Below the pieces are notes generated by a model, which made no database searches, was not told the origin of the DNA, and saw only the letters and a program-made list of their open reading frames with translations. Positions 46,588-57,623 of a stretch of 64,000 bases of DNA are shown here, one piece after another. A program made the translations under genes and the position numbers. Position 1 is the first letter of the stretch; every line of letters begins with the position of its first letter. The stretch is from Lotus japonicus (taxonomy: Eukaryota; Streptophyta; Magnoliopsida; Fabales; Fabaceae), in NCBI RefSeq assembly GCF_012489685.1, contig NC_080042.1:3722501-3786500 (forward strand), given 5' to 3'.

Positions 46588-47202
46588 ATTAACCATTTTA
46601 AATCTTCATCATATAAAAATTGATCATCAATCAATGCAATGATATTCCTCCTAATTTAGAAGTCCGTCTAAAAATTTGAAACCAAAATAGCTTAATTTTC
46701 TTACTTAACAAGCAATTCTAGGTTTAATTAATTAATTAAGATAAAAATTACAAAAATTCTGAAATTAAAAATTTTATTACTTGTAAAATATTTATAATAA
46801 TCCTCAGATGATTTTCTAATATTTTTACAACCCATCTTTTAATTTTCAAACAAATGTCTCCAAGATACACTTTCTAAATTACCTATTTTAACATTTAGTT
46901 AAAATAAATACATATCAGTCAAGGATTTATTCATTTTTATTAAAAATAATTATTTAAAGTCATATCAGACATAATGTCAATTTATTTCAATTTTATATCC
47001 TCATTTTCAATTTTTAAAAGATTTGATGTAGATTTATGGAAAAACCCCTAAACAAATCCAAAATAGATCTTCTAACCCACTTTTCTCTCTCCTAGTCATC
47101 AATCTCGAAAATTCAAGCATTTATGGAATTATTTTAACTTCTTTTTATTTATTTTTTTCTGAAAGAAAACTTTTATTGAAATGCCATAAAATATTTACAA
47201 AG

Positions 47203-50200
47203 TGTAAGACCCAAGATTTAAACTTATGCCAAGAGAATAAAATTCTTATTCGCGATTAGGGTTGATGTATCGTGAAGGGAAACCTGAACAAGAGTTTACT
47301 AAATGAAATAAATTTGTGAAGGAGAAAGTTCAGGAAAAGTCTAAGGATTTCATCAAAATCGATAAAAGGTATAACACGATCGATATACGCTTAAACCTAG
47401 GGCAGAAACCCTAGTAAATAGCTAGTTTTCACTTAAAGTCACGATAGAAATTAATTCCAAAAATCTTCAGAGAAATGTTAGAACTTCTCTTATTCCTTAT
47501 ACGACAATCGTTTCGAGGTGAAACCCTAGGATCTACGAACGTCCGATTCCAATCCTCGGAAGTTTGCCGAAACTAAAACCCTGATAGTTCAAAACCCTAA
47601 AATCAACCGACAATGAAAACTTTTTCTATTCGGAACTTCAGATGAAGATTCCACACGCGTACACCCATTTCTCTTGATGATTTCAATCTTTCTTTTGAAG
47701 GAAGTTTTCTCTTCCGACATTCAATGCAAAAAGTAACTTATCGGGTAAACTAGTTTTACACTGACTTTGCATTAGTCACTTAAAATACAAGAAAACCTCT
47801 TTTGAGTTTTGGAATTATGTCGCCAAAACCTATCTTAGAATTCACGGAGAATGAAGCCGGAAAAATCGGAATCGCGAAACTTTCATTTTCCCGCGTTTTT
47901 CCAACCTCTATATATAGCCAAGAAATGAGAAAAAATCACAAAACCCACCCATTTTCTTCCAAGAGGCCGCGAGTTTGCTAGAGAAGGGAGAAGAGAAGAT
48001 TTTCTTAATTTCTTGCTTGATCGTTGATTCAACAGTTGCTACTTGAAGGTATCGAGGTATAGTCGCTAATCCTTACCTCTGATCGTCTTTTCCGTAGCTT
48101 TTCTCTGTGTCTTTCTGTGCTCATAGTTTTGAGGTTTTTGCAAAACTATCCTGATAACTTCATTTTTCTATCTAAACATCTTCCCTACGTGCCCAAGAGC
48201 ATGTTTAGCTAATAATACTGCGCCGATTCTCGAAAAACTACCGTCGAGTTTCAATTCTGCTTAAAATACCCATTTTGGGGCAAAGCTTCGTCCTTTGGGC
48301 TGAAAACTATCGCCTTAGCTTAGTGCTAGTAGGATTAGTTGTCATAAACGTCGTTGGTGACGTCCCCATCCAATTTGCTTTTCGAAATTTCAGTTTTGAA
48401 ATTCTGAGCTAAAAATATTGACCAAAATACCCCTACGACAGTTTTCGATCCGATAATTTTTCCGAGTTTAGAATACCCTTAGTTACGACTAATAATAACT
48501 TAGGAACCAAGTTTGATCGAAGAAAAATCGACCCACCTAATTACCAATAGTGGCCGAGCACCCTAGGGGGGGAGGAAGAAAATTCTTGTTTCAAAAACTT
48601 GTCCTTTCGCGCTAGTTTATCGTACCTCGGAGTATATACTACTTCGTGTAACCATAGTGAGTATTGATTACTGAGTTTCTGATAGTTTTTGATGGAATTC
48701 TGTTGTTTTACTCTAAAGGTTCTTTTGAAGAATTTCCTGAAGATCAAGGAGCGCATTGTGAAGGAACTTTCGAGGACAATCCTGGAGAATCTACAGGTGA
48801 GGGCTACTCACTGAATCCTTAGTTAATGCTTAAGTGTCGATGCTTTCGACTTGGTTTACTGTTTATGCACTTGTTTGTGTTTGACTGGAAAAATGTTTTC
48901 TGAGGCTTCGGCTGACAATGTAGATCATTCATCTACTTACTGTTTTTGAGATTGAATTACATGGTACGTGCTAAGTGGGTAATCTAGGATGTGTGATGCA
49001 TGCTTTATATGCTAAGTGCTACGTGATTATTCTTGGATGTGTTGATATATGACATGTTTGTTGACTGTGCTGATTTAATTATGTCTTTTCAATGATATCT
49101 GTGATTCTGAGGAGTGAGAATAGCGGGCAGGTCATGCCGATTTTATTTTGAGATTTTGGGGAAAGTTTGATAGGACGAATGAGATTCGGGCCTTGTTATG
49201 GTTATAGTGGATCGAGATATTCTCGGGGAGTTAATTGGGACTATGGGATGTTGAAAACTCATAAGATTTGCAATAAGACTAAAAGGAAATTATTTTGTAA
49301 GGAAAACTCATAAGACATTAAACAACCTCTAAATCTTCAAATAATGATAACAAATCTCGAAGGAAAGCTTAGGAGTCAAATCTTAGTTTTGGGAAAGCGA
49401 GAAGTGTCGTCGGATCCAAGTGTTGAGAATATTAAGAAGTTTTGAGTATGTTGATACTCTTGTGCTCTGGGAGCAGTTGTGTTGTTGGGCTATCCGAGAG
49501 ATAAGCCGGGAAACGGGTAGTTTCCGAGTATGTTAATACTCTTTGCTCGTTGAGCAGTTTTGACCATCGGATGGAGATGAGTCGGATGATTTGGAGATCA
49601 TCATGAGTTATTATGTTGTTGTAAAGAAGTGTCTTTTGTCGCAGAATCGACTTTACCTTAAGGTAAGCTTTTAGAGACATTAATTTAGCTAGAACACGTG
49701 GCGACGTGTCGAGTGAGGTCGGAGACGTTGTTTGGCTAATCATTTCGCATTCATGCACCATTAATGAGGTATTAACAAGAGACGGACTTCGGACCTCGGT
49801 GGATTCCAAAATGGTCATAAGACCCGGATTTCCGCGTAAGAGCGCTATTAGGCGACTCTTAGTAGCAGACCGAAATGGCAGGCCTTCGGGTTTTATGCTG
49901 ATCTGACTACCGTTGTTGTTGGTATAAGAGGCACGCGGGCCGAAATGGTCCCACCGTGGCTGGTGCTAGGGCTGATCCGTTTGATGTCCATCCTTTCCGG
50001 AATGCATATTGGTTAACTGGGTTAACCGTCATCTGCATTTCATGCAACATGCATACTGACTTAGTTGCTGAGTGTGATTGATAATTGTTAATCCTATTTG
50101 AAGCATGCTATTTGTATTACTACCGTTACATTCATTATGGAATATACAACCCTAGGATGCTATCTCTAGCTATAAGCCTAAGTGGCTAATCTCTTATCTG

Positions 50201-51245
50201 TATCTATTGGTGATATTATTTACATAATTCTTTGGAGTTGACCCTCGCGTCTTCTGTGTGTGTTTTGGCGGACAACGCCCATTGTCAGATGTCTTTAGCG
50301 GATTGGTTCACAATGGTCCACCCTTCGGGGGGGACTAGATATGAGATGATAGATCAGGATGACCCCGGCGCGTGGGTGGTCGACCCCGCTAACCATCGCG
50401 CGACGTACTCGGGGAGGATCATGGAGGATCGGGTAGACAGAGTAGGACACTTGATGGAATGAGTGCTGAGGAGGAGCACTGTCAGCTTCAACTTGCCGCC
50501 CGGCGTGCATTGCGGGCCAGGAGTAGGAGCACCACCACCACCGTCGTCTTCGGATGAAGAGGACCCCTCAGAGGAGGAGCCTGTGGGAGTGCATTCTTCA
50601 GAGTCCAGCACACTCACCGTTGCTATCATTGATGATCATGGTTCGGGCCCTAAGCCTGAGAGGCCAGCACCAGAGCGCATCGCGGTTGCGAGGGAAGGAC
50701 GGATAGTGTTTGTAGACTTGGTCGTTCTAGATTTGGATTCAGAGGACGATCATGCTAGCATGTAGGTTTTAGTGCTGGTGTGAGCTCCTCGAGATAGGAT
50801 TAGTGTAGGAGTAGAGTCTTAGCTCTGACCATTATTTATTTCTTTGGGGACAGGGTAGTTTCCCACCTATAGCTTTCTGTGTGGTTTCTTTATGGGAATC
50901 ACAGAGAGTTGGTTGGACTTAGGAGGTCTTCTTTTAGGCCGATTGAGCTAGCTTATTCTCGTTTTTGAGGTTTGTGTTGCGGACACTTCACCTTTACTAT
51001 GGTCTGTACATTTTGCCTACGGGCGTTACACTTTTCTTCTTTACGTCACTGGAGGTTACTCGTGACGAGGTTGCTACTTACAGCGGGGGCTGTGATGTAC
51101 ATTGTATATTAGTTTTGTTGTCTTTCGCATTTGCGTTTTAATTATTTCAGTCTTGTTTATATTATCAAAAAAAAAATATTCACGTTTTCCGCATTAAGTT
51201 TATTTTTGGTTACTAAAGTGACGCCACCGAAATCGGGGTGTTACA
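47203..51245 (+). mobile_element. Solo LTR G, same family as element B
   Basis: 4,043 bp, TGTAAGACCCAAG to GGGGTGTTACA, flanked by CAAAG at 47198-47202 and 51246-51250, inside the second LINE. It carries the TATA box CTATATATAG (47908-47917), a block from TCTAAAG/GTTC (about 48,718) to CTACAG/GTGAGGG (48,796), and the LTR ORF. It lacks the 36-bp array of B and has instead a two-unit repeat around GAGTATGTTGATACTC (49,445-49,600). No internal region remains. Confidence 0.9.
50289..50765 (+). pseudogene. LTR ORF in solo LTR G (one stop)
   Basis: The frame starts with ATG right after CATTGTCAG. It is about 75 percent identical in protein sequence to the element B ORF by eye: ADWFTMVHPSGGTRYEMIDQ, TYSGRIMEDRVD, SFNLPPGVHCGPG, PPPPSSSDEEDPSEEEPVG, LDSEDDHA. 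An in-frame TGA at 50460-50462 interrupts it after about 57 codons, and the frame stays open on both sides. In the first 42 codons compared with B, 11 differing codons are silent and 4 change the residue. Confidence 0.7.
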
Positions 51246-52868
51246 CAAAGTGTCATCAAAAACCCAAACCAGGTCTTGTCTACTACACCCAACATTTGCC
51301 AAGTGATCTGCCAAAACGTTGCCCTCCCTCAATACATGTTTTATCCCAATACAAGCCATTAAAGGCATCAAATAATCAATTTGATTATAAATTTGCTGTA
51401 ACTTCCAACTACCCAACCTCCCAATCAAAAAAATTGTGATGAAAACTCAGGTTCCACGACCAACTGTCGTTACTCACAACTCCCACATCTGCCACCGCTG
51501 CCAACTTGTCACAAGACATTGCAAACACTCGTGGAAATTGATTTTGAAGCGGTTGCTCACCTACCCAAATATCAGACCAAAAGCGGATGCCCTGACCATC
51601 CCCAAGATTGCACATCAAACCATCCCGAAACACTTGAGATATCACAGATTGCTCCTTCAAAACTACCAAAAGATCATGAGCCACAAGAGAACACCCAACA
51701 ACACGCACCTCATCCGATTGAAACATCACATATCTATCTACAATTGCATATTTTGGGTAATAGAGCAGTATTTTTCTGACCCAAAAAACTGTTTTGAGTG
51801 ACACCACAACGCCCCTTTTTCACACCCAAACCTCCAAAACCATTTCAGTAATAGAGCAGTATTTTTCTGACCCAAAAAACTGACCCCTAACCCACCAAAC
51901 CTCCTCCCCTTACAAACATCATGCCAGGTTATCCAACAAAAAATTCTGCATTATCTTCTCCATATCCCTGATCACACCCACCGGTGCCCGAAACACCGCC
52001 ATATAATACAAAGGAACTGAGTTCAAAACTGATTTTAGTAAGACCAGTCGTCCACTCAAAGACAAGGACTTTGAATTCCAAGTCAAAAGCTTTGCATGCA
52101 ACTTACTAATCACTAGCCTCCAAAATAGCTTCCTCCGAGGACACCCTCCTAAAGGACATCCCAAATACATCACCAGTAATACCGCTTCCCGAAAATTAAG
52201 CATCCTTGTTGCCTGTTGCACAACCTCTGAATCAAAGTTGACCCCGATAATTTCTGACTTTCCAAAATTAAGTTGCAACCCAGAAAAAAAAAAAAAAGCT
52301 TCAACCGCATCCGCTATACGTTGCACTTGCATAAAATCACTCACAGAACAATAACGCATCATCTGCAAACTGCAGATGATTCAAGTACAATCTTCCTCCC
52401 AAATTTTCACCACACGGCTCTGGACCCTCTACAAGCTGATTCAACATGATTGACATCCCATTTGCACAAATATTAAACAATAGGGACGACAAGAGATCCC
52501 CCCTGCCTCAACCCCTTTTTAATTTCAAAGAAATCAGATGGGGACAAATTTATAAGGACTGCCAAAGTAGCTGAAGTCACACAATCTGAATCCATGATAA
52601 CTAGTGATCCGCAAACTCCATCTCCCGCATCATACTAAACAAAAAAACCCCACTCCACCTTATCATATGCCTTGCCAAAATCCAACTTCAATAACAGCCC
52701 ACCTCCACCTCTCCTCCTTAACGTGTCCACCACCACATTTGCAATCAAACAGCTGCCTCCCTTTCGTAAATGTAAACTGCGTAGGCGACAAAATATCAGG
52801 CATAACCAATGCCAAACGATTTGCAAGAACAAAAATAATGTATAAGTCTATTTCTATTCTTTTTATTT

Positions 52869-53393
52869 TGAAGTTAGAACACGTGCTAGCTTTATGCTTT
52901 TCTATAATAGAACGGAAGTTTGTTATAGATTAGAGACTTATTGTGGGATTACCTCTTCTATGCTTGCTACTAGGAATATAGGAAGGGCTGGGGTTTGTTG
53001 GCCTGAATTGCATGCTTAATGCCTTTAGCAAATGTTTAGGTTATCAAGGAATTGTACCTTTCTTTTGGCTTGAGAGGATTGTCTATGCGAGGCATCGATA
53101 GATGATTGATTACGCTAGAACATCAAGGAGAGACTCAGAGCTTTGTGGATAAAATAGGTTGATTAGAACTGAATTAGTCAAGCAAGAACCCAAGGCATTC
53201 TCACCATTGATTATCACATACTTATCTTTGTTAGCTTGTTCACTAAGTACCCAAACAATCAATCAACTTAAAACTGAATTTTACTCGCTTTCCTACCGTG
53301 AACTCGAGGCTTAAACTGAATTCACATTCCAATTCCCTGTGGTTCGATAAATTAAAACCAGGTAGATTCTGTACACTTGCAGATTGACCAACA
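52869..53393 (+). mobile_element. Diverged LTR end related to element A
   Basis: It matches the last 500 bp of the A LTRs with many differences: CTTTATGCTTTTCTATAATA, GGGTTGGGGTTTG-like and TAGATTCTGTACACTTGC blocks, ending GACCAACA. The LTR start is missing. The join with LTR E is hidden by the second LINE. Confidence 0.7.
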
Positions 53394-54690
53394 GTTTGCA
53401 TGGTATATCTTAAAGGGATACACAACAGGTTATCATGTCACAACTAATAAGTATTCACCATCACAATATCAAGTAGAGGTAGATGCATGGTGTGCCAATG
53501 CAATGTATGCTGACACAAATCTGGATGACGCCACCCTACTCGGTGACGGGAAAATTCCACCACTTAGGCTAGGCACCATCAAGTCAGCCCTAACACAGGC
53601 CTTTTGTTTAACCATTTCCACTCAGGTGTCGCTTACAATCCTTGACATAGCCAGATCAGTCCTAACCCTCCGGGTCGACTTTTCCCTTTCCCATGCCTGA
53701 CATCGACAAGTCGGTCCTAACCACACGGTCGACCATAAACCCCCGTCGTGCCCAAGGTACCCTTTAAGTACCCCCAATGCATGAATGTATGAGTGCAATA
53801 TGGTTATCCAAACAACGATTCGTCCACACCAGATATGCGTGTCTAGCTAAGTATATTGTCTCCACGGTACCCTACGGTAAACTGTGGTCATAGACCAAAA
53901 ACTTGGTTTACCTACAAAAGTGCCTTCTCGCGCTAAGGTGACCTTCCCGTCACATCGACACATCCTTACGATGTCCGTAACAAAAGTACTTAAGAAGTAA
54001 GGAATGCATTCCGCATCCTGGCGACCTTCCCGTCACAACGACACATCCCCATGAGGCCCGTGATAATTGCTTAACAAGCAAGGAGTGTCATTCGCACTCA
54101 AGTGACCTCCCCGTCACAGCAGATCATCCTCCCGATGTCCACACTTAGTTTTGCAACCTTGTCAAACCCGGACCGTTGGTAATTCTTGTTTTCAAACTCT
54201 TTTCCACAACCTAAGTTTCCTTTGAAATGATGCTCTTATTAAGTAAACGATTCTTTCATGAGTTAGTACATTATGCCATTAATTTACGCAAATCAAGCTC
54301 TCTTTATTCTCTTATTTCCAAAACCTATCAAATCAAAGATTCCCAATAACCCCAGGTGACATCCCCGAGAAAAGTCTCGATCCTCAACACGACAATTAAT
54401 TTAATAATTTTCCTAAGTCTATTTCTATTTAATATCTATTTCTGCTACTTATTGACAGTAGTTTAACTTCATAATAATTTTCATGCTACACAAAAATAAT
54501 TTAGCCTAAAAATAACAATAATAATAATAATATCCTCATGGCAAAATTCTCACATTCCCAAGCACACCATGCAATTCAAACATTCTCATAATTCCAACAA
54601 CAGTAAATAAATCAACAGAAATCCATTTACAGAAAAATAAACAACAGACAAAGATCAACTGATTCATATATTATCATAATAATATACTTA
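53394..54690 (-). mobile_element. Tekay-like LTR fragment F, minus orientation
   Basis: Read on the minus strand it matches LTR X around 35,880-36,700, for example the stretch GGGAATCTTTGA and the motif GTTAGG near GGTGCC. Both ends are lost. At 53,939-54,165 it holds a tandem array of about 83-bp units sharing GACCTTCCCGTCACA, cut short in the third unit. No ORF of interest is present. Confidence 0.55.
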
Positions 54691-55070
54691 TTTCGTAATA
54701 GTTTGAGTGACCTTCTTCTTAACTCCCCTTTAAGCCTCCCTTCAATTTTCCAAGCCTTTTGACCTTCTTTCTTCATCAGTTTTCAGACCTAGCTGCTTGG
54801 GAACAAAGCAAGGAAAATATCTAGGATTTCCAAGAGTTTATTAGCATAAAAGACCCTCAATTCAAGTAGAAAATATATGCAAGTCCTAAACTTACTTAAA
54901 ATGCAAGAAAGGTCCCTATAAAACTACAAAATTACCAAAACAAAGTTAAAACACAAATAAAGATAAAAATGCATGAGAATGCATGAAACACTAGATGAGA
55001 CTCAACAAAAAGACTCAAAACAAACTAAGAAATGACCCTAAAAACACTACTAAAATAGGGTCATCACAAA
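54691..55070 (-). mobile_element. LTR head related to element A, minus orientation
   Basis: On the minus strand it starts TGTGATGACCC near 55,070 and follows the A LTR: GTTTTGAGTCTTTTTGTTGA, GTTTCATGCATTCTCATGCA, then GGAGGCTTAAAGGGGAGTTA near 54,735. The opposite end of this element is not identifiable, so its relation to the plus-strand piece at 52869 is unclear. Confidence 0.65.
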
Positions 55071-55681
55071 CATATATATACCCCTTATACTTTACCTATT
55101 ATCTGTACTATACATTATTCTGTGAGTTGACCCTCGCACCTGTCTTGTTTGTATTGTTTGTGTTTGGGCGGTCGGCAAACTGCCAGACCAGGAGAGGTGA
55201 CGATGTGAGAAGATGCCACTCCACATGGAACAATAGTAGAAGACTCGAAGAGTAGAGTCGGGTATGAGGCTAGAGCCTTTGGGTAGAGAAGCTTACCGTA
55301 TTGGTTTAAGCTTCCAGGATGATTTTTATGATTTGTATTTGAGGTTTTGGGTAGGTTCTGGCGCATTGCTTTACTGCGATTCTACGGTGTGTAAGTTGTA
55401 GGGAGTATATCGGACGTATGGAGTCATTGCATACTAGATTTTTGTCGAATCTAATTCTATTTGTTATGTTTCGCATGTTGTGTTCCTCTGCTGTTACCTT
55501 CAGATACTTGCCTTGGTTAAGGCTAGATGAAAACTTATTTATGGATGAGAGTATGCATGTCATGTTCTAGAAATGCTTTGAAAAGAAAAATTATACCCGC
55601 AATTATAAATCATTTTTGGAAATCATTGCATATTTACTTTAACAGTTTACTATTGTGACCCTTGAAAGTTGGGGCGTTAAA
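55071..55681 (+). repeat. Element D, last piece (LTR 3' end)
   Basis: It resumes D with TATATATACCCCTTAT and TTCTGTGAGTTGACCCTCGC, as in X (about 36,815-36,875) and Y. A remnant of the LTR ORF region follows (TTGGGCGGTCGGCAAACTGCC-like), and it ends GGGGCGTTAAA before the CATGG duplication. Confidence 0.65.
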
Positions 55682-55686
55682 CATGG

Positions 55687-57000
55687 TGCACATGCGTGGC
55701 TCATCTGACTTCCTTCAAATTTGGTAACTCCTACTTCTCCTATCACCAAGGTTCTTTACTCTACCTTCAATTATCATCATTAGCCATCAAGATGACAACG
55801 TAGGTGAAGGCTGGCCCTCTTGGCAGGTGAAGGACAAGGCCATGATGGAGAAGAACTCTTTCAGGGCGACCTAACAGTGAGATCTGATAAAACTCGATGG
55901 GTGGTGGAGAAGATACCAGAAGCAAGGTGAGAGAGTTTGAGGGTTGTAATTTGGCAAAATCTACTAATTGAAGGTAATTTTATAACTTAGCTTTTTTAAG
56001 ATAATGGTGCATTCATGGACCTCTATTTGAGCTGGTCCATGATAGATTCCGCTCGTTTTTTCAGAAGTACAAGAAATATGTTTTTTTTTACAAAAATAGA
56101 AATGAATCATAATGAATGTGTTAGAGTGTGTAATTAAAAAAGTGTTTTTCTCACACTTCTATTTGTGTTTTCCAATAGGTCACAATGACCTACTATAGTA
56201 GGTAAAAATGATCTTTCAGTGAAATGCTTAATGGACTCTTTCTCAAAGTCACCATATTTAAATTCTACAAAAAAAATTAACATTAAATACATATTTCTAA
56301 CAAATTTTTTTTATTTTTCAATTAAAAATTATAAAAAGTTGTAAAAAATATAATAATCCATAAATTTTAGATACTATATGATACTACCTTCATTCCTAGG
56401 GATGGCAATGAGGCGGAAAAATCCGTGCCCGCGGGTACCCACAGGTAAAAGTTCATTTCGGGTATAACTACATGCAGGTTTGGGTATTCGCGGGTTGAGA
56501 AAACAAATATTTTTAGTACTCGTCTACAAATGGGGCGGGGCAGATATCCGCCTACTTGTACCCGCGAATATCCATGATGATGTAATTACTAAATTACCCT
56601 CAATATGTAAAGAAAATTTGGCATGGCGTAGGCAAAACTGACATTGACGAGAAGGACCAAACAGCAACAGAGTCCGATACACTGCATCATAAACAAAAGA
56701 AGAGGGAACGAGTTCTTCTCAATCTTCCACAAGAATTGGGTTTGGAGCCCCACCCATTAGGCTTTGCACCCCACTTAAAGTGGGGAAATTACCGTAAAGT
56801 CCCCCCTAACTAGAATACGGTATTTTATGTTCTGTATTCAATACGAACTATAATATACCATGTTATATTAAAACATATAATCAGAAGTAGAACCATTTTG
56901 AAAACCCATTTTCAACTTTCCCTCCCCAAATCGCTCCCTCCCCAAATCACTCCCAAACGTTAGTTCCTGAACCAGAACTCCCTCAAAGCTCCGTTCTCAT
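55687..57000. other. Intergenic region with decayed repeats
   Basis: No gene is seen. The first 300 bp continue the old GCATGTGCGTGG repeat. At about 56,400-56,590 lies GGGATGGCAATGAGGCGG followed by CCCGCGGGTACCC-type motifs, resembling the head of a common plant hAT-like or MITE repeat; I found no matching inverted end. The rest is AT-rich. Confidence 0.4.
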
Positions 57001-57345
57001 CATCACCAAAGCTCCCTCAAAGAACCAGAACTCCCATTCATTACATTCAGAAGGTAAGTTTTGATTTTCACCCATTCTCACCATTTTAGTTTAAATTAGG
57101 AGAATGATTCAACCCTAGGGTAGTCGATTGATGATTAATTAGAGGTTATGTTGGCTGAAATGGTATGAATTGACTATGGGTATAAGTTGGTTCAACGTAG
57201 GTCGTTAATGGAGGTTCCCTGTAAATAGGGATTATCATTTTCCGTATCGAATATGAAATATCATTTTCCGTATTCAACATACTGAATACGGAATATCATT
57301 GTTCATATTCAATACGAAACTTTATTAACCGTATTTAAGATGAAA
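56810..57345. repeat. Cluster of GTATTCAATACG-type palindromic motifs
   Basis: The words GAATACGG, GTATTCAATACGA and CCGTATTCA recur near 56,815, 56,840 and repeatedly at 57,238-57,345. One perfect hairpin is CCGTATTCA, a short loop, TGAATACGG (about 57,271-57,295). They flank the proposed first untranslated exon of the PMD gene. Confidence 0.55.
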
Positions 57346-57623
57346 TTTTAAAAATCGTATTTATTGAAAATAGATAATTTATTTAGAAAATATATATTTA
57401 ACATTGAGATATCACTTAATTAGTGGAATATCACTAAATTAGTGGAATATAGATAATTTATTTAGTGAATTATTTAATATTGAGATAATTTAGATAATTG
57501 AAATTACTTAGATAATTGAGATAAATTAGATAGTGGAATATTGAATAGTTCATATTGAAATAATTGATTAATAAGTCATTCATAATTGATGTTAATGCTA
57601 TTAAATTTGTTTGCTTTGAATAG

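Larger units (their letters stand above)
41249..47138 (-). mobile_element. LTR E: Tekay-like LTR, minus orientation, truncated
   Basis: The plus strand starts TGTAACGCCCCAATTTC, the reverse complement of a Tekay-like LTR 3' end. A minus-strand TATA box CTTATAAATAG lies at 42805-42795. No LTR ORF is recognisable. The U3 part extends to about 47,138 and carries the LINE at 42994. Its LTR start is not visible, so the left end of E (plus strand) is intact and the other is lost. The AT-rich DNA at 46,601-47,138 shows nothing else. Confidence 0.55.
47151..52856 (-). mobile_element. Second LINE, 5'-truncated and decayed, split by solo LTR G
   Basis: It is flanked by a 12-bp duplication TTCTTTTTATTT (47139-47150 and 52857-52868), with a T-run (its poly-A) at 47,152-47,158. 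On the minus strand from 52,856 it encodes reverse transcriptase pieces: a start within the LANRLA block, LKLDFGKAYDKVEWGF (about 52,640), the C-terminal RT part 52368-51919 (GLQLNFGKSEIIGV, YLGCPLGG, SLSGRLVLLKSVLNSVPLYY), a zf-RVT-like part 51807-51409 (GDGQGIRFWSDIWVG) and the RNase H end (HVLREGNVLADHLANVG). Several frameshifts and an internal deletion are present. It is not functional. Confidence 0.83.
6203..55681 (+). mobile_element. Element D: Tekay-like LTR split by all the nested insertions
   Basis: The left end TGTAAGACCC (6203) is preceded by CATGG (6198-6202). The right end GGCGTTAAA (55681) is followed by CATGG (55682-55686). Pieces that read as one plus-strand LTR are 6203-6883, 33035-33958 (TATA box CTATAAAAG at 33179 and the splice-like block AAG/GTGAGGG near 33863), 41015-41248 and 55071-55681 (TGAGTTGACCCTCGC and the 3' end). 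The last bases TTAAA differ from the TTACA seen in relatives, probably by mutation. No internal coding region belongs to D, so it looks like an old solo LTR. Confidence 0.7.

Noticed and set aside
56399..56590. A complete hAT-type MITE starting GGGATGGCAATG
   Set aside because: I could not find the matching inverted end or a duplication, so only a fragment can be supported.
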